The translations under genes and the position numbers were made by a program. From the NCBI GenBank assembly GCA_022793685.1, contig JAAWDI010000014.1, positions 1-64,000 of the forward strand: a DNA stretch of 64,000 nt, in the 5' to 3' direction. The notes under the pieces are model-generated. The model was not told where the DNA came from, ran no database searches, and was given only the letters and a program-made list of their open reading frames with translations. Origin of the DNA: Oscillospiraceae bacterium. GTDB lineage: Bacteria; Bacillota; Clostridia; Oscillospirales; Oscillospiraceae. This document shows positions 9,014 through 18,006 of this stretch, in pieces. The stretch's first letter is position 1; every line of letters starts with the position of its first letter.

Positions 9014-9736
9014 TTATTCCCCTTTCTTGCAGCCGTTTTGGCTTCGCTTTTCCAAGCGTTCCCGTTCTGCCTGAGACATGCGGTGGTACTCCGGCGCCAG
9101 CGCAGCCGCCGGAATGAGCTTATCCGCCCGCGCCAATTCCAGCGCGCCGCGCGCCACCCCCCACGCCGTCTGATAGCGCAGGTGCGGCGGGGCAAGCTCT
9201 GCCTGGATGTCCATCTTCTTGCAGTCAGTATAGCATAAATGGGCGCCGTCTCCAACCAAAATCTGCTTTTTTTCGCATTTTTTCAGCTCTTCCAGCAGTT
9301 CTTCCGTTGCAATGGCCCTATCAGGAGTCAAACGGCACAAAAGTCCCCCCTCAGCAGAAAAAAGAGCGTTATAGTACTGATGACGCCGGGCGTCCATCAC
9401 TGGCACAATCAAACCGTCCATATGAGCCGTCTGCCACGCCATAGCCTCCAAGGTCGACACCGCTGCACAGGGCTTGTCCGCCGCCCACGCAAGACCCTTG
9501 GCCGCCGCTACGCCGATGCGAAGACCGGTAAAGGAGCCCGGCCCCGCAGCCACTGCAATAACGTCGATTTCCTTTAGGGCAAGCCCGCAATTTTTCAGCA
9601 AGTCTTCCGCCATGGGCATCAAGGTCTTGCTGTGAGTCAGTCCGCTGTTCTGAAAGGACTGTGCCAGTAAGCTCTCATCCTCACACACTGCCACAGAAGC
9701 CGCCACAGCAGAAGTCTCAAGTGCTAAAATTTTCAT
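9014..9736 (-). CDS. tsaB: tRNA threonylcarbamoyladenosine biosynthesis protein TsaB
   Basis: An ASKHA-fold protein that pairs with TsaD and TsaE in the t6A transfer step. Motifs are ILALETSA at the N-terminus, HSKTLMP near residue 35, and [15 protein letters not shown] near 60. The 240 residues suit the Gram-positive form. The ATG overlaps the tsaE stop in an ATGA junction. The rimI gene that often follows tsaB is not here; upp takes its place. tsaD is outside the window. Confidence 0.95.
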   Translation of the reverse strand: MKILALETSAVAASVAVCEDESLLAQSFQNSGLTHSKTLMPMAEDLLKNCGLALKEIDVIAVAAGPGSFTGLRIGVAAAKGLAWAADKPCAAVSTLEAMAWQTAHMDGLIVPVMDARRHQYYNALFSAEGGLLCRLTPDRAIATEELLEELKKCEKKQILVGDGAHLCYTDCKKMDIQAELAPPHLRYQTAWGVARGALELARADKLIPAAALAPEYHRMSQAERERLEKRSQNGCKKGE

Positions 9737-10161
9737 GAAGCGCCCCCCTCTTTAATGGTGATGCGCCGCTGATTATCGTGCTCGCCCCGCCGAATGTCCA
9801 CCCGTATGGTGTCTGTATCAACAACACTTGGCGCTGTTTCGCTCCATTCCACAGCGCACACGCCGCCGCGGCGGAGATAGTCCTCCCAGCCAATGTCAGA
9901 CAGTTCCTCGTCACTTCCAAGGCGGTAAAGGTCAAAGTGGAACAGCGGAAGGCGCCCCCCCTCATACTCGTTTACAATGGTAAAGGTTGGGCTGGTCACC
10001 CGCTCAGAAATGCCTAATCCCCGTGCCAAGCCGCGGACAAACGCTGTCTTGCCCGCTCCCAAGTCGCCGGTAAACGCCACAACGCTTCCGGCCTTCAGGG
10101 AAATTGCCAAACCTACGCCCACCTGCTCGGTGTCCTCCACGCTCTCTGTGATGTACTCCAA
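9733..10161 (-). CDS. tsaE: tRNA threonylcarbamoyladenosine biosynthesis ATPase TsaE
   Basis: A small P-loop ATPase of the t6A complex. Walker A is GDLGAGKTAFVRGLARGLG near residue 30, followed by the family sequences TSPTFTIVNEY, LFHFDLYRL and VEWSE. I set the start at the TTG at 10161: a GGAGG lies about ten bases upstream and the 142-residue product has normal length. A longer in-frame ATG at 10221 would lie inside the -35 element and has no Shine-Dalgarno site. First gene of tsaE-tsaB-upp. Confidence 0.93.
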   Translation of the reverse strand: MEYITESVEDTEQVGVGLAISLKAGSVVAFTGDLGAGKTAFVRGLARGLGISERVTSPTFTIVNEYEGGRLPLFHFDLYRLGSDEELSDIGWEDYLRRGGVCAVEWSETAPSVVDTDTIRVDIRRGEHDNQRRITIKEGGAS

Positions 10162-10192
10162 GCCTCTGCCTCCTCCGCTTGTTTTCCGGGCA

Positions 10193-10221
10193 AGTATAAC
10201 ACATTTTGCACAATCATGCAA
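10193..10221 (-). promoter_or_regulatory. Predicted SigA promoter for tsaE-tsaB-upp
   Basis: Minus-strand TTGCAT and TATACT are separated by 17 bp, with a TGN extended -10. The TTG start codon lies about 32 bp downstream. Confidence 0.7.
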
Positions 10222-10227
10222 AACTTG

Positions 10228-10256
10228 TTTCCCTTTTCCTCATTTTGTGGTACAAT
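10228..10256 (+). promoter_or_regulatory. Predicted extended -10 promoter for the SEDS gene
   Basis: TACAAT at 10251-10256 is preceded by TGG (extended -10); the -35 position reads TTTCCC, a poor match. Divergent from the tsaE promoter only a few bases away. Confidence 0.5.
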
Positions 10257-10301
10257 ATCCGTACATTCCTACTTGAATCTCGTTTTACAGGAGGTATCCC
10301 A

Positions 10302-11468
10302 TTGCGCCTGCTGAACCCGCTCCGGGACTTTTTCCGTAAGGGTGACACTGTATTGCTTGCCCTGTGCGTGATTTCCAATCTATTTGGCCTTCTGCTGATT
10401 TACAGTTCCACCCAGTATATGCCTAATCAACGCTATCTCCGCTATGTTTTGGTGCAGACCCTGGCTATGCTGATTGGAATCGTCGTCTACATTCTCCTCA
10501 CCTATGTAGACGTGGAGCGCATCGTTGAAAAATACTGGAAGCTGCTTCTGGTCTTTAACATTGCGATGATTCTGATTTTGAAACCTCTGGGCAACGATGA
10601 CGGCACAGGTAACAAAAGCTGGATAAAACTCCCCCTTATCCCCTTTAACCTCCAACCTGCCGAAATTGTAAAAATAACCTTCATTCTTCTCCTCTCCTAT
10701 CAAATCGTCCGGCTAAAACAAAAAGGTGATATTAGCTCATTCCGCTCAGTGGTGCAGCTTGCCTTCCACACGCTCTTGATGAGCGGCCTTATCGCTGTCA
10801 TTTCCGGTGACATGGGCATGGTGCTGGTCTACCTGTTTTTATTTGTCATTATTGCTTGGGCCGCAGGTATTAAACTCCGCTGGTTTCTTCTGGCGGGCGG
10901 CGCCGTGGGGGCGCTTGGTTATCTGGCATGGCCTCATTTGCCAAACTACATCCGCATGCGGATTTCCGTCGTTTTTGACCATACCCTTGACCCTACCGGC
11001 ATTGGGTACCATCAGCTGCGCTCCCTTTTGGCCATCGGCTCCGGTCAGCTGTCCGGACAAGGCCTGCTTCACGGCACTCAGACTCAGAGCGCATCTGAAT
11101 CTGCTCTTTTTGCACGGCACACTGACTTTGTTTTCTCTGCGGCAGCGGAAGAGCTTGGTATGTTAGGCTGCTTGTTGATTATGGTCCTGCTGTTTGCCAT
11201 TGTGATTCGTTGTTTCCACGTGGCACGCAACGCAGACAGTCCTTTCTCCGCTTATCTCGTCACAGGCTTTGCCGGAATGATTGCCATTCAAACTATGCTG
11301 AATATTGGCATGTGCCTGTTCGTCTCCCCTACTGTGGGATTGACGCTTCCCTTTTTTAGCTATGGCGGGTCGTCTATCATCACGACTTATGCCGCAATGG
11401 GGCTGGTTTCCGGTGCAAAAATGCGTTCTCTGCCCAGCTGGCTGCGGGGACAACATACAGCTGCGTAG
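10302..11468 (+). CDS. rodA: SEDS-family peptidoglycan glycosyltransferase, RodA/FtsW/SpoVE type
   Basis: A polytopic membrane enzyme (about ten membrane segments, 388 residues) that polymerises lipid II with a partner class B penicillin-binding protein. Family features are LQPAEIVKI near residue 150, ISGDMGM, the extracellular loop FDHTLDPTGIGYHQLRSLLAIGSG, HTDFVFSAAAEELG, and the PFFSYGGSS motif near the C-terminus. I set the start at the TTG at 10302 because AGGAGG lies seven bases upstream; the longer reading frame begins inside the promoter. RodA is favoured over FtsW by the compact C-terminus, but I cannot exclude SpoVE. No PBP gene is adjacent. Confidence 0.85.
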   Translation: MRLLNPLRDFFRKGDTVLLALCVISNLFGLLLIYSSTQYMPNQRYLRYVLVQTLAMLIGIVVYILLTYVDVERIVEKYWKLLLVFNIAMILILKPLGNDDGTGNKSWIKLPLIPFNLQPAEIVKITFILLLSYQIVRLKQKGDISSFRSVVQLAFHTLLMSGLIAVISGDMGMVLVYLFLFVIIAWAAGIKLRWFLLAGGAVGALGYLAWPHLPNYIRMRISVVFDHTLDPTGIGYHQLRSLLAIGSGQLSGQGLLHGTQTQSASESALFARHTDFVFSAAAEELGMLGCLLIMVLLFAIVIRCFHVARNADSPFSAYLVTGFAGMIAIQTMLNIGMCLFVSPTVGLTLPFFSYGGSSIITTYAAMGLVSGAKMRSLPSWLRGQHTAA

Positions 11469-11483
11469 CAAACAATATGATAA

Positions 11484-11525
11484 AAACGCGCCTGTCCGAT
11501 ATTTCCGGACAGGCGCGTTTCTCTT
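11484..11525 (+). terminator. Rho-independent terminator after rodA
   Basis: A 15-bp perfect stem (11484-11498 with 11506-11520), a 7-base loop and a T-rich tail. Confidence 0.88.
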
Positions 11526-11597
11526 TGCATAATCTGCCCCGAATGGCAAAAGCTACTCCCATCACCACAGCTTCACCAATACAAGGAGGTTTTTGCA

Positions 11598-12923
11598 TTG
11601 AACAGACATCCCCAATCCAAACGGCTGATGCTCCTCATCACCGTCTTTGCTATGGCCGCAGCCCTTGTTCTACCCGCTACTGCTTTGGCTTGGAGCTCCA
11701 AGGTTGAGCCCGCTCCCTATGTGGCAAGCTTTACAAAGAACGGTCTTATTGCAGAGGGTATCTCTTTCACAGAAGATGACTTCTATGTTCAGAATGCCGG
11801 TAAGCTCAAGCTTTCCTCCATTACGCTGAACGCGCTGCCCTCCGGCGCTGTGGGCGCGCTCTGTATCGGTAATGAAATGCTGGAAGAAGGTGCGGTCATT
11901 GAACGCACCGCGCTTTCCGGCCTTCGTTTCCGCCCGCTGGAGGACCCCGCTGACGTGACGGCTACCTTCTCCTTTATCCCCGCCTTCTCTGACGGAACCA
12001 CAGGCGTAGAGACTACCGCGACTCTTTATCTACTGGAAAATGCCAACGAAGCCCCCGTCGCGGAAAACCTCACGCTGAACACTTATCGAGACGTTCCGGC
12101 CACCGGCTATTTCAGCGCTATGGACCCTGAGGGCGGCGCGCTTACCTTCCAGCTCACCGACCGTCCCGCCCGCGGCGCTGTCTCCTACGAAGAAGGCGCC
12201 AGCACCTTTGTTTACACCCCCTATGAGGGTAAAACGGGCAAGGACAGCTTTTCTTATGTCGCCATTGACGAAGTCGGCAATGTGTCCGAACCGGCCAAGG
12301 TGAGCATTAAAATTGAGAAGCCCGCCACAAAAGTGACCTATTCCGATTTGGAAGGCTCCACCGCAGGCGTGGCGGCCATCCGCCTGGCAGAGGAAGGTAT
12401 CTTCACCGGAGAATGTATGGGCAGCCAGTATTTCTTCCGCCCGGACAAGCCGGTATCCCGCAGTGAATTCATTGCTATGGCTATGTCTGCCGCAGGCGTG
12501 GAGCCGCTCGCCGACATCAATGTGACCGGATTCTCTGACGACGTGTCCATTCCGACATGGGCAAAGGGCTATGTTTCCTCTGCACTGCGTACCGGGCTGA
12601 TTCGCGGCATGGCGGGTGAAAACGGTCAAATCGTATTCAATCCGGATTCCGACATCACTCGTGCAGAGGCTACCGTGCTGCTGGACCGTGTTATGAACGT
12701 CACCGATGTGACCAGCGACGTATTCTATCCTGACCAGGACGCGGCTCCTGCTTGGGCCTATCAATCTGCGGTCAATCTGGAAACTGCTGGGGTGCTTCGC
12801 ACGACTGGCGACGGCGCGCTGTCCTTGGGCAGCACCGTCACCAGGGGCGAGGCCGCCGAAATGCTGTGTGCCGCCATAGACATCATGGAAGCGCGCAACA
12901 GTAAAACCGGCCTGTTTCATTAA
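11598..12923 (+). CDS. Secreted SLH-domain surface protein with cadherin-like/Ig-like domain
   Basis: A 441-residue exported protein. A signal peptide (residues 1-31, cleavage after ATALA) is followed by an N-terminal beta-rich region of about 110 residues with no family I recognise. Then comes a cadherin-like/bacterial Ig-type domain (NEAPVAENLTLNT to SIKIEK, about residues 150-240). Three S-layer homology repeats end the protein, marked by YSDLEGS, FRPDKPVSRSEF, FNPDSDITRAEA and TVTRGEAAEML. SLH repeats bind pyruvylated secondary wall polymer, so the protein is probably displayed on the cell wall. It starts with TTG behind an AAGGAGG. No clear promoter lies after the rodA terminator. Confidence 0.88.
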   Translation: MNRHPQSKRLMLLITVFAMAAALVLPATALAWSSKVEPAPYVASFTKNGLIAEGISFTEDDFYVQNAGKLKLSSITLNALPSGAVGALCIGNEMLEEGAVIERTALSGLRFRPLEDPADVTATFSFIPAFSDGTTGVETTATLYLLENANEAPVAENLTLNTYRDVPATGYFSAMDPEGGALTFQLTDRPARGAVSYEEGASTFVYTPYEGKTGKDSFSYVAIDEVGNVSEPAKVSIKIEKPATKVTYSDLEGSTAGVAAIRLAEEGIFTGECMGSQYFFRPDKPVSRSEFIAMAMSAAGVEPLADINVTGFSDDVSIPTWAKGYVSSALRTGLIRGMAGENGQIVFNPDSDITRAEATVLLDRVMNVTDVTSDVFYPDQDAAPAWAYQSAVNLETAGVLRTTGDGALSLGSTVTRGEAAEMLCAAIDIMEARNSKTGLFH

Positions 12924-12927
12924 AAAC

Positions 12928-12962
12928 GAGGTGGAAAGGTACTATCCTTTCCACCTCTTTAT
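12928..12962 (+). terminator. Bidirectional rho-independent terminator
   Basis: A 12-bp perfect stem (12928-12939 with 12946-12957) with T's after and A's before it, between convergent genes. Confidence 0.85.
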
Positions 12963-13874
12963 TTATCTCAGGTCAGCGGTACTCCAGCGAACGCCGACCG
13001 TAAACATTCCTTTATCCAGCGTGGCATAGACCGCATGTCCCATCCGCTCAGCCAGCGCCTTAACAATGGCAAGTCCCAACCCTGTATTTTGACCGGAACG
13101 CATTTTATCCGCCGTATAAGAACGCTCGAACACATGGGCGGCGTCCTCTTCTGTCAAATTCCCAGCGGGGTTTGAAAAGGTCGTCAGCACAGCGCTGCCC
13201 TCCACTGTCAGACATACCCGCAAGCAGCCCACTGCATGACGGGACGCATTGCCCAACAAATTGGAAAAAATGCGCAAGACTGCCTTTTCATCTGCTTGAA
13301 CCAGTGGAGCATCATCCTGCAAATCGGCATCCACAACTACGTTTGCATCTGCAAAATCAGACCAGCTTTCTGCCAACAGACGGCGCAGCAGCGGCGCCAA
13401 ATCTACCTGCTCCATCACCAGCGGGTAGTCGCCGCTCTCAATACGGGACAAATCGTAAAAGGTTCCGATAAGCGTCCCTAAAGTTTTGGCACGGCTCTCT
13501 ATGACGGCTAAATATTCCTGCCGCTCTTCATCCGTCAGGTTTTCGTTCTGTAAAAGCTGGATATAGCCGGAAATTGAGGTGAGCGGCGTACGCAAGTCAT
13601 GGGACACGTTGGCAATCTGCCGCCGCAGCGCCTGCTCCTGCTTGCGGAACTCCATTTTTTCCACGGCATGCGCCTCAGACAGGCGGTTGACCGCAGCCAG
13701 CAGCTCTTCTGCCGGATGGCTGGGCATAGCCATATCAATTCGTGCGGTACTGCCGCTTTCCCGCCGTTGGCGAAGCTGCTTTACCCCTGCACGGATGCTT
13801 TGTTCCACACCAATCTGCCGAAAGGCGAGAACGGCGCAGAGCGTTGCCAAAATCGCAATGATGACTCCCTGCAC
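12963..13874 (-). CDS. Sensor histidine kinase with minimal sensing region
   Basis: A 303-residue kinase. One membrane segment sits at the very N-terminus (about residues 4-18); no extracellular domain follows. The phospho-acceptor is His92 in NVSHDLRTPLTS. The HATPase domain has FSNLLGNASRHA (N box) and NTGLGLAIVKAL (G2 box). The GTG at 13874 is my start: it follows the permease stop by 20 bp with a purine-rich site upstream. Without an input domain, it probably senses through the membrane or through the co-encoded ABC transporter, as in antimicrobial-peptide detoxification modules (inference). Its regulator is the gene at 15649. Confidence 0.87.
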   Translation of the reverse strand: MQGVIIAILATLCAVLAFRQIGVEQSIRAGVKQLRQRRESGSTARIDMAMPSHPAEELLAAVNRLSEAHAVEKMEFRKQEQALRRQIANVSHDLRTPLTSISGYIQLLQNENLTDEERQEYLAVIESRAKTLGTLIGTFYDLSRIESGDYPLVMEQVDLAPLLRRLLAESWSDFADANVVVDADLQDDAPLVQADEKAVLRIFSNLLGNASRHAVGCLRVCLTVEGSAVLTTFSNPAGNLTEEDAAHVFERSYTADKMRSGQNTGLGLAIVKALAERMGHAVYATLDKGMFTVGVRWSTADLR

Positions 13875-13893
13875 AGTTCCCGCCTCTTTTCTA

Positions 13894-14646
13894 TCAGTTG
13901 ATTTCCTTCCTACGGAAAAGAAGATAGCCCACAATCATGGACACGGCCAGCCAGCCCATACCAACAGCCCAGGCATTGGTGCAGGAGGCCCATGTGCCGT
14001 CAAAGTAATCCAGCGGCGCAGTGAGACAAATGTCATGCAGCTTGACAAACAGCTCATTGTTTGTCAGCAACGCCATCAGCTTGAAGGCGTTGGGCAACAG
14101 ACCGATTGCTCCCACTGCGCAAAAGGCGGCGGCCACATTGCTTCGGACATTGCTGAACAGCGCCATGGTGACGGCAAGCGCCCCCAGCCACAACGGAAGC
14201 GCCGTCAGCAGGCCCATTCCCAATGTGGCCAGCATCACCTGCGTCACCTCTGGGTCGGAGTTTGGGAGAGTCAGAAAAGCTATGCCCAGATAGGCGCCCA
14301 CCAGAACCGCCATCAACACGATTGCTGTAATCATTGCCGAAAGCGTCTTGCCAAAATAAATGCGCGCCCGCGACAGCCCGAAGGATACCTCGTTTTTCAG
14401 GGTGTTGTGCCGGTACTGGTCAGAATAGACCATGTCGCACACCACAATGGCTGCATAAAGCCCAATACTCAGCATCAGCACGAGAATGGATATGGCATTC
14501 TCAAGGCTATTATGATTGCCATGGACATTGGTGAACCACATGGAGAACAGCACCAAGCCCTCTCCCAGCAGAACAAGCAGTAAAAACAGGTAGGGGTACT
14601 TTCTTCGCGTCACCTTATAACATTCCGCATGAATATAGTTAAGCAT
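13894..14646 (-). CDS. ABC-2 type transporter permease
   Basis: A 250-residue integral membrane protein with about six hydrophobic segments. It starts MLNYIHAECYKVTRRKY, like lantibiotic-immunity and ABC-2 permeases. The ATG at 14646 overlaps the ATPase stop by 8 bp and has GGAGGCG upstream, so the two are translationally coupled. With the ATPase it probably exports or expels a hydrophobic peptide or lipid-active compound; the substrate is unknown. Confidence 0.85.
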   Translation of the reverse strand: MLNYIHAECYKVTRRKYPYLFLLLVLLGEGLVLFSMWFTNVHGNHNSLENAISILVLMLSIGLYAAIVVCDMVYSDQYRHNTLKNEVSFGLSRARIYFGKTLSAMITAIVLMAVLVGAYLGIAFLTLPNSDPEVTQVMLATLGMGLLTALPLWLGALAVTMALFSNVRSNVAAAFCAVGAIGLLPNAFKLMALLTNNELFVKLHDICLTAPLDYFDGTWASCTNAWAVGMGWLAVSMIVGYLLFRRKEIN

Positions 14647-15565
14647 GCTGACCGCCTCCAATCAAAGCCATAAAGTAATCTTCCAGATTGCTCCCCCGGT
14701 TTTCGATGCCGAGGATGGGCACACCGGCCTCCGCTAACGCGGCGGTGACGGTCTGCGGCTCTGTGAGGTAGTCGAAAATGCGCAGGATATTGCCGGGCAG
14801 CACCTCGTAATCACGGCAGCCAAGGCCGCGCTCCAGCGTTGCCACCGCACGGCCCGCGTCGCCCACAGTAAGCTGGAGGCAAGCGCGGCACTTTTCATGC
14901 AAGCCCTTTTCGGAAATCTGCTCCAGCATCCTGCCCTTGTCGATAAAGCCATAGTGAGTGGCGATGTTGGAAAGCTCCGTCAAAATGTGACTGGAAATCA
15001 GGATGGTGACTTCCTCTTCCCGGTTCAGCCTCAACAGCAGGTTGCGGAACTCCACGATACCCTCCGGGTCAAGGCCGTTGATTGGCTCGTCCAGCAGGAG
15101 GAAGTCAGGGCGGTTCATCAGGGCCAATGCAAGGCCCATCCGCTGCTTCATGCCGAGGGAAAAGGTTTTGAAGGTCTTTTTCCCTGTTTGATGAAGGTTG
15201 ACCCGCTCCAGCGCCTCATCCACGCACAGCTTACCGGGAATGCCCCGCTGAAGGCGATAATACTCCAGATTCTGCTTGGCGGTCAGATAAGGGTAAAAGC
15301 TGGGAGTCTCCACCATAGAGCCGATGCGTGCCCGTGCCGCGGCGCAGCCCCGCGCCGTGTTTTCTCCGAACAGTTCAAGGACGCCGGCCGTCGGCAGGCT
15401 TTGAGCCGCTACCATGCGGATGATGGTGGTCTTGCCGGCGCCGTTGCGGCCCACAAGGCCGTAAATCTGCCCCTTTTGAATGTTCAAGTCCACATTGTCC
15501 ACTGCGGTGGCCGATCCGTACCGTTTGGTCAGGCCGCGTGTTGTCAAAACGCAGTTTGTTGTCAT
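14639..15565 (-). CDS. ABC transporter ATP-binding protein (BcrA/LanF-like)
   Basis: A 308-residue ABC ATPase. Walker A is GRNGAGKTTIIRM near residue 40. The signature FSLGMKQRMGLA has a glycine-for-glycine SLGMKQR form typical of the BcrA/drug-resistance class, and Walker B is FLLLDEPINGLDPEG (I replaces T in the usual DEPTNGLD). A C-terminal accessory region of about 90 residues follows. I chose the ATG at 15565, preceded by AAAGGTAG. It is the first gene after the putative regulator-controlled promoter. Confidence 0.9.
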   Translation of the reverse strand: MTTNCVLTTRGLTKRYGSATAVDNVDLNIQKGQIYGLVGRNGAGKTTIIRMVAAQSLPTAGVLELFGENTARGCAAARARIGSMVETPSFYPYLTAKQNLEYYRLQRGIPGKLCVDEALERVNLHQTGKKTFKTFSLGMKQRMGLALALMNRPDFLLLDEPINGLDPEGIVEFRNLLLRLNREEEVTILISSHILTELSNIATHYGFIDKGRMLEQISEKGLHEKCRACLQLTVGDAGRAVATLERGLGCRDYEVLPGNILRIFDYLTEPQTVTAALAEAGVPILGIENRGSNLEDYFMALIGGGQHA

Positions 15566-15598
15566 ATGGCATCTACCTTTCTTTGCTTTGGTGGTGCC

Positions 15599-15640
15599 AG
15601 TATAACGCCGCAAACGTAAGGACTTGAAAAGGAAACGTAA
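15599..15640 (-). promoter_or_regulatory. Activator-dependent promoter with direct-repeat operator
   Basis: A minus-strand TATACT (15599-15604) has no good -35 at 17 bp. Two identical TTACGTTT repeats sit upstream, at 15612-15619 and 15633-15640, 21 bp apart (two helical turns). This is the layout expected for an OmpR-family regulator dimer at a promoter; the likely ligand is the regulator encoded immediately upstream. Confidence 0.6.
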
Positions 15641-15648
15641 AGTTCACC

Positions 15649-16341
15649 TTAATTCTCACCCAACTTAAACCCAATGCCGCGGATGGTCTTGACGTACTCC
15701 TTTCCGCTGGCCTTGTGCAGCTTGGCGCGCAGGTTGCTCATGTGGACGTTCACCGTGTTGTCGTCCCCCATATACGCCCCGCCCCACACGGTCTCATAAA
15801 GCTCCTCACGGGTGAATACCTTTCTGGGATTGCTCATCAACAGGCCCAAAATGTAGAATTCGCGGGCGGTAAGGGTAACCTCTTGCCCACCCGCCGTTAC
15901 CATGACCGCCTCTTTATCAAGCGTCAGGTCACCGCAAACGAACTTTGTCTCCGCTTTCGGGCCGGAAAAGCTGCGGCTGCGGCGAAGTTGAGCCTCCACT
16001 CGCGCCAGCACCTCGGCGTTGTCAAAGGGTTTTGGAATAAAATCGTCCGCCCCCAGCTTCAGTACATTGACCCGGTCTTCTACGCCGATTTTAGCAGACA
16101 GCACCAATACGGGCATAGTCTTGTGCTTACTGCGCAGTTCTGACAGGAATTCCTCACCGGTGAGACCGGGAAGCATCAAGTCCAGTAAAATCAGGTCATA
16201 GTCGTATTTTTCCGCCCAGAGCATGGCCTCGCTGCCGGAAAAGGCAGGCCGGCAGCAGTAGCCGCCGCCCTCCAAAATCTTACACAGCAGGCGGTTGATG
16301 TCGCTATCATCCTCAACGACCAAGATATTTGCGCTTTCCAT
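15649..16341 (-). CDS. OmpR/PhoB-family response regulator
   Basis: A 230-residue two-domain regulator. The receiver has the acidic pair EDD near residue 10, the phospho-acceptor Asp in LILLDLMLPG (about residue 54), and the KPFDNAEVLARV switch lysine. The C-terminal winged helix shows LTAREFYILGLLMSNPRKVFTREELYE and NVHMSNLRAKL. It has GGAGG upstream. It lies 24 bp after rqcH and so may be transcribed from the rqcH side, while the ABC-HK part has its own promoter. Probable partner of the kinase at 12963. Confidence 0.93.
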   Translation of the reverse strand: MESANILVVEDDSDINRLLCKILEGGGYCCRPAFSGSEAMLWAEKYDYDLILLDLMLPGLTGEEFLSELRSKHKTMPVLVLSAKIGVEDRVNVLKLGADDFIPKPFDNAEVLARVEAQLRRSRSFSGPKAETKFVCGDLTLDKEAVMVTAGGQEVTLTAREFYILGLLMSNPRKVFTREELYETVWGGAYMGDDNTVNVHMSNLRAKLHKASGKEYVKTIRGIGFKLGEN

Positions 16342-16365
16342 GGCGTCCTCCTTCTCCTGCCGAAG

Positions 16366-17988
16366 TCATTTGACCCGCAGCTTGTCCACAAGAGCCTGTT
16401 CCGGCGTGACATAAGCGGTCTCATAGGTCGTATAGACCACCATACCGGGCCGCGCGCCCGCCGGCTTCTTCACAAATTTCACTGGGGTATAATCCACCGG
16501 CACCTTTTGGCCGTCCCGTCCTTGGGAAAACCACGCAGCCAGCATGGCGGCTTCCGTGATGCTCTGTGTATCTGGCGTTTGGCCTTCCGTCCACAAAATC
16601 ACATGGGAGCCGTGTATTTTCTGGGTGTGCAGCCAAATGTCCCGCTTGTCCGCCAGCTTGGTGGTCAGCCGGTCGTTCTGGCTGTTGTTCTTCCCCACTG
16701 AAATGCGCAGCCCGGCGGTGGAACGAAACTCCATGGGCTTGCCCGCTGTCGGCTTTGCCCGCTTGGCGGCCTTGGACGGACGGCGGAGATACCCGGTCTC
16801 TGTCAGCTCCTGACGAATCTCCTGCAAGTCCCGCTCTCCCTCCGCCAGTTGGAGGTTTTCCAGCACGCTTTCCAGATAGGACAGCTCCCGTTCCCCTTTT
16901 TTAAGCTGTTCCTTGAGCACCACGGAAGCCGTCTTGGCCCGGTTGTAATTTTTATAGTAGCGGGCCGCATTCTGCTGGGGCGTCAAGAGCGGGTCAAGCT
17001 TTATGTCAACCGCCTTGCCATCAGCGTTATAGTAGTCCTGTAAAAGGACAGACGACTGTCCCTTCTTTAGCAGGTGTAGGTTGGAGGTCAAAATATCCCC
17101 CAGTTCCCGCAGGCGTTCCCGATTTTCCGTATCGGCCAGCTCCTGCCGCTGAAGGCCCAGCTTACGCGCTACCCGGTCGTGGGCGCTGCGCACCGCCTTC
17201 AGCAAATCCCGCCCCCGCTGGCGTACCCGTTCCTCCTGCTCCCGTTGGCGGTAGAAGTCGTCAAACAGGTCGGAGAACCGCTCATAAGCGATATTTTCAC
17301 TGTTCAGGCCATATTGCAGAATGGGCATAAAGCTGAAATCCACCGGCTGGCCGTCCCGCTTCAGCAGAGTGGGGGTATAGTTCCCCGCCTTGACGTCCTC
17401 TTCTAATTCAAGAGCCGCCGTTTCCGGCGCCCGCTCATCCCCCCGAAACTCCAACTCCCGACTGATGAGGGGCGATAGTCCGACACGTGGCTCCGGCAGA
17501 CGGTAATAAAGTCCCGGCAATACCTGTCGCTTTCCTGTGGCAAGGTCGCCCTCCACCCGGCGCAGGCAGTCAATGACCCGCCCTTCCCCATCCACCAAAA
17601 TCAGGTTGGCGGTGCGGCCCATGACCTCCAGCACCAGCCGGCGGCTCACCTTGTCTCCCAACTCGTTGGCGGCCTCAATTTCAAGCGTGGCAATGCGCTC
17701 GTGAGGCGTTTGGCTCAGCGCAACAATGCGCCCGCCGGTCAGGTGCTTGCGCAGCAGCATACAGAACATGGGCGGCTCTGCTGGGTTCTCCCTCGGCAGC
17801 GCCGTCAGCTGAAGCCGCGCCCGGCCCGGTCCGGCGGACAACAGCAGCCGAACGTTTTCCCGCTCACCCCGCAAAGCTAAAATAACTTCATCGCGGGCAG
17901 GCTGAAAGATTTTATCAATTTTTGCGCCAACGACGGTGGCCTGCAATTCGCAGACCACCGCCGTCAAACAAAGTGCATCCAATGACAC
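16366..17988 (-). CDS. rqcH: RqcH / NFACT-family ribosome quality-control protein
   Basis: A bacterial Rqc2 homologue that binds stalled 50S subunits and recruits tRNA-Ala to add alanine tails for degradation. The 540 residues show the NFACT-N region (ALCLTAVVCELQ at the start, VMGRTANLILVD near 130), a long central coiled coil (about 260-430), and the NFACT-R domain with DIWLHTQKIHGSHVILW near 460. Older annotations call it fibronectin-binding protein. The start is a GTG with GGAG seven bases upstream. It sits between an epimerase gene and a response regulator. Confidence 0.93.
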   Translation of the reverse strand: MSLDALCLTAVVCELQATVVGAKIDKIFQPARDEVILALRGERENVRLLLSAGPGRARLQLTALPRENPAEPPMFCMLLRKHLTGGRIVALSQTPHERIATLEIEAANELGDKVSRRLVLEVMGRTANLILVDGEGRVIDCLRRVEGDLATGKRQVLPGLYYRLPEPRVGLSPLISRELEFRGDERAPETAALELEEDVKAGNYTPTLLKRDGQPVDFSFMPILQYGLNSENIAYERFSDLFDDFYRQREQEERVRQRGRDLLKAVRSAHDRVARKLGLQRQELADTENRERLRELGDILTSNLHLLKKGQSSVLLQDYYNADGKAVDIKLDPLLTPQQNAARYYKNYNRAKTASVVLKEQLKKGERELSYLESVLENLQLAEGERDLQEIRQELTETGYLRRPSKAAKRAKPTAGKPMEFRSTAGLRISVGKNNSQNDRLTTKLADKRDIWLHTQKIHGSHVILWTEGQTPDTQSITEAAMLAAWFSQGRDGQKVPVDYTPVKFVKKPAGARPGMVVYTTYETAYVTPEQALVDKLRVK

Positions 17989-18006
17989 GGAGATTCTCCT
18001 CTTCTA

